38,555 bases of DNA, from positions 318 to 38,872 of the forward strand of contig PFJX01000016.1 of NCBI GenBank assembly GCA_002784045.1, read 5' to 3'. This DNA is from Hydrogenophilales bacterium CG_4_10_14_3_um_filter_63_21 (GTDB lineage Bacteria; Pseudomonadota; Gammaproteobacteria; Burkholderiales; Thiobacillaceae). This document shows positions 34,588 through 38,555 of the stretch, one piece after another. The position numbers and the translations under genes were made by a program. Each line of letters begins with the position of its first letter. The stretch's first letter is position 1. Below the pieces are notes generated by a model. That model had not been told where the DNA came from and did no database searches. It was given only the letters and a program-made list of their open reading frames with translations.

Positions 34588-34749
34588 GGGACACTGACGG
34601 GACACTCACAGAAAAACTCAGGCAGCATTCGGCTGGCTGCCCGGCCCGGCCTTTCCCCTCTTCAATCCATCACACCTACTTGTCTCTTCCGCCCGCTAGA
34701 CCTGTGGACAAGTGACCTTTTTCGACCGTCACTGTCCCTAAAGTGTCCC
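34588..34749. promoter_or_regulatory. Candidate integrase arm-type sites: two inverted pairs of GGGACACT
   Basis: GGGACACT at 34588-34595 and again at 34599-34606 (period 11). The inverted form appears at 34731-34738 (ACTGTCCC, one change) and 34742-34749 (AGTGTCCC), also period 11. Two direct pairs in opposite orientation, one helical turn apart, between a tRNA 3' end and an integrase gene, are what arm-type recombinase or excisionase sites look like. The remaining bases of the 347-base stretch between the tRNA and integrase hold no gene that I can see. Confidence 0.55.
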
Positions 34750-34885
34750 TTGTAACAGCCTTAATGCCTGCGACACCTTTAAGGTAGCGACATCAATAAA
34801 CTAGACTACGAGATTACTAATCCGTTGTTGTGTTTTCCTCCCCGTTGTTCTAGCCTGTATTCATCGCTTCCATCGGGGAACACGA

Positions 34886-35938
34886 ATGTCCACCATCGAG
34901 AAACGCACCACGGACGCCGGCACGTCATACCGGGTGAAAGTTCGCCTCACGGGCTACCCGCCTGAAACCGCCACCTTCGAGCGCCTGACCGATGCCCGCG
35001 CATGGGCCGCCAAGACCGAAAGCGATATGAAGGCCGGCCGGCACTTCGGGCAGAGCAAGCGCCACAACTTCGCGGAACTGGCCGACGAATACGCCCCCCA
35101 TGCGAAGGACGCTCCCCGCCTGGACTACTGGCGCGAGACTTTCGGCCCTGAGCGCCTGGACACCATCACCCCGGCCCGCATCGCCAAGGAACGCGACAAG
35201 CTGCTGTCCGAGGAAACCGACCGGAAGGACGCCGCCACGGGCGAACTCAAGAAGCGCACCGGGGCCACGGTGAACAGATACCTTGCCGCACTGAGTTCAT
35301 GCCTGTCCTATGGCGTGAAGGAGCTTCAATGGCTTGAACGCAACCCGATGGAGCGCGTCAGGAAGCCAGCCGAGGGCAAGGGCCGGGTGCGGTTCCTCTC
35401 CGACGATGAACGCGCCGCCTTGCTGATTGCCTGCCGGCCCCATGCCGACCTTTATCTAGCCGTGGTGCTGTCTCTGACCACGGGGGCGCGCCAAGCGGAA
35501 ATCATGGGCTTGCGCTGGGGGCAGGTGGATTTCGCCAGGCAGGTTATCAGCCTGACCGAAACGAAGAACGGCGACCGCCGCGCGCTGCCGCTGGTGGGCG
35601 AAGCCTTCACCCTGCTACGCGAACGCGGCCGGGTGCGGACGCTACACGATGACCGCATTTTCCCGCCCACGGCACGAGCGAGGAAAGCGGACTGTCTCGA
35701 CCTGCGAGACCCGTGGACAAAAGCCCTCAAGACCGCTGGTATCGAAAACTTCCACTGGCACGACCTGCGCCACACCGCCGCGTCCTATCTCGTCATGAGC
35801 GGGGTTTCCCTGCTGGCGGTTGCCAAGGTGCTGGGGCATCGGACGCTTCAAATGGTGGCGCGGTACAGCCACCTTTCGGACGAGCATCTCGTAGCGACCG
35901 GGCAACGCCTGGCGGATAGGCTGGGGGTGGGGCAATGA
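34886..35938 (+). CDS. int: Tyrosine-type site-specific integrase
   Basis: The 350-residue protein has an N-terminal arm-binding/SAM-like region and a C-terminal catalytic domain. The full tyrosine-recombinase set is visible: Arg202 in TTGARQAEIMGLRW, Lys228 in TETKNGDRR, His292 and Arg295 in HDLRHTAASY, His318 in LGHRTLQM and the nucleophile Tyr327 in ARYSHL. The gene reads away from the tRNA, 347 bases after it, and starts ATG at 34886 after a GGGGAACACG stretch. It presumably integrates the downstream element at the tRNA 3' end. The stop overlaps the next gene by ATGA. The right end of the element is outside the window. Confidence 0.95.
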   Translation: MSTIEKRTTDAGTSYRVKVRLTGYPPETATFERLTDARAWAAKTESDMKAGRHFGQSKRHNFAELADEYAPHAKDAPRLDYWRETFGPERLDTITPARIAKERDKLLSEETDRKDAATGELKKRTGATVNRYLAALSSCLSYGVKELQWLERNPMERVRKPAEGKGRVRFLSDDERAALLIACRPHADLYLAVVLSLTTGARQAEIMGLRWGQVDFARQVISLTETKNGDRRALPLVGEAFTLLRERGRVRTLHDDRIFPPTARARKADCLDLRDPWTKALKTAGIENFHWHDLRHTAASYLVMSGVSLLAVAKVLGHRTLQMVARYSHLSDEHLVATGQRLADRLGVGQ

Positions 35939-36762
35939 ACCACTACATCCCCTACCTGAAAGCAAAGAAACTCCTTGAGGCGCGTCTTGGCGCGACCGCC
36001 GAGGAAATCGCCGCGTGGGTGGATTTTGGTCCGGTGATGATGGTCAAGCACGGCCGCAACAAGGACTTTCACGCCGCGATGCAAGACCACTTACCGTCAT
36101 TCCGATATTGGCCATGCCTGCCACTGGAGGGGCTTGCAGCCTATTCCAATGCCAACGAGCTCGATGAGCCACCCCGATTTCACTTCGATTGGGAAGTCCA
36201 TGGCAATGACTACCTTGGGCCGCTCCAAAGTTGCTGGTTCCGGGCCGAGGACATAGCCGCCTTTCAGCCGATGAGCCGGTACATCACAGGGGAGGCGCTG
36301 AGGGAGCGATGGCAGGAGCTTGGCGACCAATTTGATGCCTTCATCATCACCAGGATTGAGGAATCGGCCTTGCTGGATTTTTACCCCACGGGGGTAGAAA
36401 CCCAATGGTCGAGCGAGAACTGCAATGCGCCTACCAAAGAATCGGCGCTATTTTTGCTGGCGCACACTCTTGCGGTTGAGGCCGAACACGGCATCGAGTC
36501 ACCCGAAATTCAAGCGCCACCGGCAATTGAACAGGCTCAAGAGGAAAGCGCCGGCACCGACCGTGCTGCCCTGATGGCTCGCCACAAAGAATTGACCACT
36601 ATCAAATGCAGGAACCCTACTGCCACGCTTTCCAAGGAATTCGGCATATCGGAAAGCTGGGTGCGCACCATCAAGCGCGAGGAACGGGAAAAGCCCACTT
36701 CAGGCATGGGTGCAATGGTTCAACAGTTGACGGCATCGAAGGTGCACAAAATAGGCAAGTAG
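35935..36762 (+). CDS. Unknown integrative-element protein with C-terminal HTH-like segment
   Basis: The 275-residue product is translationally coupled to the integrase (ATGA). I do not recognise the N-terminal 200 residues, which are tryptophan- and aromatic-rich (FRYWPCLPLEGLAAYSN, FHFDWEVHGNDYLGPLQSCW). Residues about 220-260 (ALMARHKELTTIKCRNPTAT, LSKEFGISESWVRTIKREE) look like a helix-turn-helix with recognition helix ESWVRTIKRE, so DNA binding is plausible. It could be a regulator of the element. The TAG stop is followed at once by a cluster of TTCCGCC repeats. Codon use resembles the core genome, so the element is probably adapted to this host group. Confidence 0.75.
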   Translation: MNHYIPYLKAKKLLEARLGATAEEIAAWVDFGPVMMVKHGRNKDFHAAMQDHLPSFRYWPCLPLEGLAAYSNANELDEPPRFHFDWEVHGNDYLGPLQSCWFRAEDIAAFQPMSRYITGEALRERWQELGDQFDAFIITRIEESALLDFYPTGVETQWSSENCNAPTKESALFLLAHTLAVEAEHGIESPEIQAPPAIEQAQEESAGTDRAALMARHKELTTIKCRNPTATLSKEFGISESWVRTIKREEREKPTSGMGAMVQQLTASKVHKIGK

Positions 36763-36849
36763 TTCCGCCCCGGCAGTTCCGCCCCCGCGCTGTCACTGGC
36801 ATTACAGGGCGGAACCCCTTCCGCCTTTGACCGGAACCCAGGTTCCGCC
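36763..36849. repeat. Cluster of TTCCGCC/GGCGGAA repeats upstream of the AlpA-like gene
   Basis: TTCCGCC occurs at 36763-36769, 36778-36784, 36819-36825 and 36843-36849, and inverted as GGGCGGAA at 36807-36814, with GGAACC half-matches between. The cluster fills the spacer before the small DNA-binding protein gene. It may be an operator array, or repeats related to the GGTTCCGCC arms of family B. Confidence 0.45.
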
Positions 36850-36898
36850 TTGAGTGTTCGCATCGTTATCAATCTGGCGCAAGCCAAAGGAAACGACG

Positions 36899-37201
36899 AT
36901 GCAACCCCAAGCCATACAACAACCCGAAGCCGGCCGCACCCCCGCCACCTTCACCGAACCCCCACCCCGCCGCCTGTTCACGCTGCCGAAGTTCGCCGAG
37001 AGGCATTCCGGTATGACCACGCTGGCGGCACTCACGAATTTGGTTTTTAAGGCCAAGCCTCGCCAGAGCAGCAAGGGCGAGATTCCCGGAAACGGAATGG
37101 AGGAAGCCGGGGCAGTTGTACGCCTTGCCGGCAGGGTGTTGGTTGACGAAGACGCCTATTTCCGCTGGGTGGACTCGCAGCAATCCAGGGGCCAGAAGTG
37201 A
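36899..37201 (+). CDS. AlpA/excisionase-like small DNA-binding protein
   Basis: The 100-residue product contains RRLFTLPKFAERHSGMTTLA, ALTNLVFKAKPRQSSKGEIP, GNGMEEAGAVVRLAGRVLVD, EDAYFRWVDSQQ. This pattern of HTH plus G.RVL.DE..F..W wing is seen in small regulators encoded between integrase and primase in prophage-like islands. Excisionase or primase-operon activator roles are inferred from position. The ATG at 36899 follows AAAGGAAACG; a frame 15 codons longer from 36854 has no ribosome site. It precedes a hairpin and the 43-residue ORF. Confidence 0.75.
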   Translation: MQPQAIQQPEAGRTPATFTEPPPRRLFTLPKFAERHSGMTTLAALTNLVFKAKPRQSSKGEIPGNGMEEAGAVVRLAGRVLVDEDAYFRWVDSQQSRGQK

Positions 37202-37203
37202 CA

Positions 37204-37239
37204 ACGGCCGCGAAAGACCCTGGGGAGGGGCGCGGCCGT
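37204..37239. promoter_or_regulatory. Hairpin with purine-rich loop in front of the 43-residue ORF
   Basis: ACGGCCGCG (37204-37212) and CGCGGCCGT (37231-37239) are perfect 9-bp arms. The 18-base loop contains GGGGAGGGG (37222-37230), the only Shine-Dalgarno-like sequence before the ATG at 37243. No T-run follows, so a translational or regulatory role is more likely than termination. Confidence 0.5.
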
Positions 37240-37242
37240 TTG

Positions 37243-37374
37243 ATGAAGCAAGCAGATGGTAGCCGCACCCGTGCATTCGTGAAAGCCTGGATCGTGCGCT
37301 TGGACTTGTGGGGATGGATTCCATACGGCCTGGCGACAAGGCTGATTCAGCGGGGAGGGATGCGCCATGAATGA
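37243..37374 (+). CDS. Small conserved-looking island ORF (43 residues)
   Basis: The product is MKQADGSRTRAFVKAWIVRL, DLWGWIPYGLATRLIQRGGM, RHE. The WIVRLDLWGWIPYGLATRLI segment is the type of amphipathic/hydrophobic peptide I recall from short ORFs directly upstream of Toprim primases in proteobacterial islands; this is memory of a pattern, not a search. It overlaps the primase start by eight bases and so could be translationally coupled. A short length and absence of a named family limit confidence. Confidence 0.55.
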   Translation: MKQADGSRTRAFVKAWIVRLDLWGWIPYGLATRLIQRGGMRHE

Positions 37375-38245
37375 CGCCATTTCCCAATTCCGCGCGGCGC
37401 TGGCCGTGCGCGGCATCCTCCCCCCGCTGGAAATCTGCGCCGATGGCGTCCTGCACCGCTGTGACGCCGAAGGCAAGGGCGGCAAGCGCGATGCGGCCTA
37501 TCTGCTGCACCTGGACGGCATCCCTGCCGGCGGATTTGAGAATCATCGTGATGGCCTGGGCTGGGAGACCTGGCGAGCCGACATTGGGCGCGCCCTGACC
37601 CATGCAGAAGATGCCGAGCACCGGGCCAAGATCGAAGCTGCGCGGCGCCAGCGAGAAGCCGAACAGGCCAGCCGACACACTGAAGCGCGCGAGCGGGCCG
37701 GCCTGATTCTGGCGGCGGCATTCTCTGCCACCGACCACCCATATCTGCTCAAGAAAGCCATCCAGCCCCACGGCGCGAAGGTGATCGAGGCCGAACAGGC
37801 CCGCGCCATCGCGCCCAATCTCTCGCCATACCTGGCCGGTCTGCTGCTGGTGATCCCGATGCGGGCCGATGGCGTCCTGCACTCGTTGCAGTTCATCGCG
37901 GCGGACGGCATCAAGCGGCCGTTGACCGGCGGCAAGGTGGCGGGCGGGTATTACTCCATCGGCACCACGAAGGGCGCGGCGGCCTTGTGCGTCTGTGAGG
38001 GTTTCGCCACGGGCGCGTCGATCCATGAGGCGACGGGCTACCCGGTGGCGGTTGCATTCAGTGCCGGCAACTTGATGGCGACCGCGAAGGCCATGCGCGC
38101 CAAGTTCCCCGACCTGCTCTTGATCTTGTGCGCCGATGACGACTACCTGACCGCCGGCAACCCTGGATTGACCACGGCGACCGAGGCGGCGCGCGCGGTG
38201 GGCGGCGTGGTGGCGGTTCCCGACTTCGGGAGGGCAACGTCATGA
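37367..38245 (+). CDS. Toprim-domain primase-like replication protein of the element
   Basis: The 292-residue product has an N-terminal region typical of plasmid/phage primases (GILPPLEICADGVLHRCDAE, AAYLLHLDGIPAGGFEN), a charged helical linker, then LLLVIPMRADGVLHSLQFIAADGIKRPLTGGKVAGGYYSIG. A Toprim domain follows, with Glu in LCVCEGFATGASIHEATGYP and the acidic ILCADDD motif. This matches island/plasmid primases that act with a DUF3987 or helicase protein. Its stop overlaps the next start by ATGA. It probably supports replication or priming of the element after excision. Confidence 0.88.
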   Translation: MNDAISQFRAALAVRGILPPLEICADGVLHRCDAEGKGGKRDAAYLLHLDGIPAGGFENHRDGLGWETWRADIGRALTHAEDAEHRAKIEAARRQREAEQASRHTEARERAGLILAAAFSATDHPYLLKKAIQPHGAKVIEAEQARAIAPNLSPYLAGLLLVIPMRADGVLHSLQFIAADGIKRPLTGGKVAGGYYSIGTTKGAAALCVCEGFATGASIHEATGYPVAVAFSAGNLMATAKAMRAKFPDLLLILCADDDYLTAGNPGLTTATEAARAVGGVVAVPDFGRATS

Positions 38246-38555
38246 GTGAACAAACCGACTTCAACGACCTGGCGCAACTGTGCGGCCTGGAAGCCGTAGG
38301 ACGGGCCATAGCGAGCGCGGCGGCACCGGCTAGTGCATCGCATCAACAAGCCGAATGGAACGCGCCAGCGGATGATTCTGAGGGCAACGGCTGGCCTGAA
38401 CCACAACCGCTATCCGCCAAGGTGGAACCAGAACCCTACCCGGTTGACGCCCTGCCCGACACCATCCGCGCGGCGGTTGAAGAAGTGGCGGGCTTCGTCA
38501 AAGCACCCTTGCCGATGGTTGCATCTTCGGCGCTGGCTGCGCTGTCCCTGGCTGC
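38242..38555 (+). CDS. DUF3987-type replicative protein, N-terminal part
   Basis: The first 104 codons are visible before the window ends. A poorly conserved N-terminus is followed by KVEPEPYPVDALPDTIRAAV and EEVAGFVKAPLPMVASSALA, ALSLAA. The YPVDALP..IR.AV.EV.GF.KAP..MVA.SALAA pattern is the classic start of DUF3987 proteins, which carry a P-loop helicase-like domain further on (not visible). It is coupled to the primase by ATGA, forming a priming/unwinding pair. Confidence 0.85.
   Translation, partial: MSEQTDFNDLAQLCGLEAVGRAIASAAAPASASHQQAEWNAPADDSEGNGWPEPQPLSAKVEPEPYPVDALPDTIRAAVEEVAGFVKAPLPMVASSALAALSLA

Noticed and set aside
34818-34828. AATCCGTTG near 34819 as a second att core
   Set aside because: It matches the anticodon-arm part of the tRNA (34499-34507) but is too short and not at the tRNA 3' end; likely chance.

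Overview
The window is a GC-rich chromosomal segment that reads as a betaproteobacterium, probably of the Rhodocyclales/Nitrosomonadales type. The basis is gene order and protein character: rph-rdgB-hemW, yicC-gmk, an argD-argF-argG cluster, tsaD/rpsU-yqeY-dnaG-rpoD and folB/plsY. I could not run a search, so the genus is not assigned. About 34.4 kb is housekeeping core. The last 4 kb is the left end of an integrative element sitting beside a CAT-anticodon tRNA gene.

Layout. 1-208: remnant of an IS1595/ISXO2-type transposase. 209-7124: hemW, a divergent histidine kinase plus receiver-TPR regulator pair, then rdgB, rph, a PP2C phosphatase and a Ser/Thr kinase. 7190-8710: yicC-gmk. 8859-13459: one long minus-strand cluster transcribed argD-argF-hicB-hicA(broken)-argG-DUF4258-DUF2283-ppnP, so two small toxin-antitoxin-like pairs and a nucleoside phosphorylase are embedded in an arginine operon. 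13602-16618: pabB, a 490-base intergenic stretch with a repeat and DnaA-box-like sites, and a secreted protein of unknown function. 16832-22371: hrpA and a frameshifted chemoreceptor with a periplasmic CxxCH haem motif. 22441-29763: a 50-residue membrane protein, a WYL regulator, rapZ, a NusG-II/Gx-transporter pair, ubiX, a PNPOx-family protein, folB, plsY, a coiled-coil membrane protein and tsaD. 29872-34538: the macromolecular synthesis operon rpsU-yqeY-dnaG-rpoD and the tRNA. 34588-38555: integrase arm-site-like repeats, integrase, an unknown HTH-ended protein, an AlpA/excisionase-like protein, a 43-residue ORF, a Toprim primase and the start of a DUF3987-type protein.

The most striking feature is a set of short palindromic repeats bounded by GTAG...CTAC, the foot signature of REP elements mobilised by RAYT/TnpA-REP transposases. 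They sit at all four compact convergent gene junctions seen here (gaps 27-81 bases). At those junctions 7 of the 8 stop codons are the TAG inside GTAG. Every TAG stop I found in the window is part of a GTAG. Two repeat copies also lie in frame inside essential-type genes: a 39-bp palindrome encoding 13 residues in hrpA, and a two-hairpin repeat encoding about 25-30 extra residues in hemW. Other points are a hicA toxin silenced by a single nonsense codon while its antitoxin stays intact, and a one-base frameshift in the haem-binding chemoreceptor.

I saw no CRISPR array, rRNA or complete insertion sequence.
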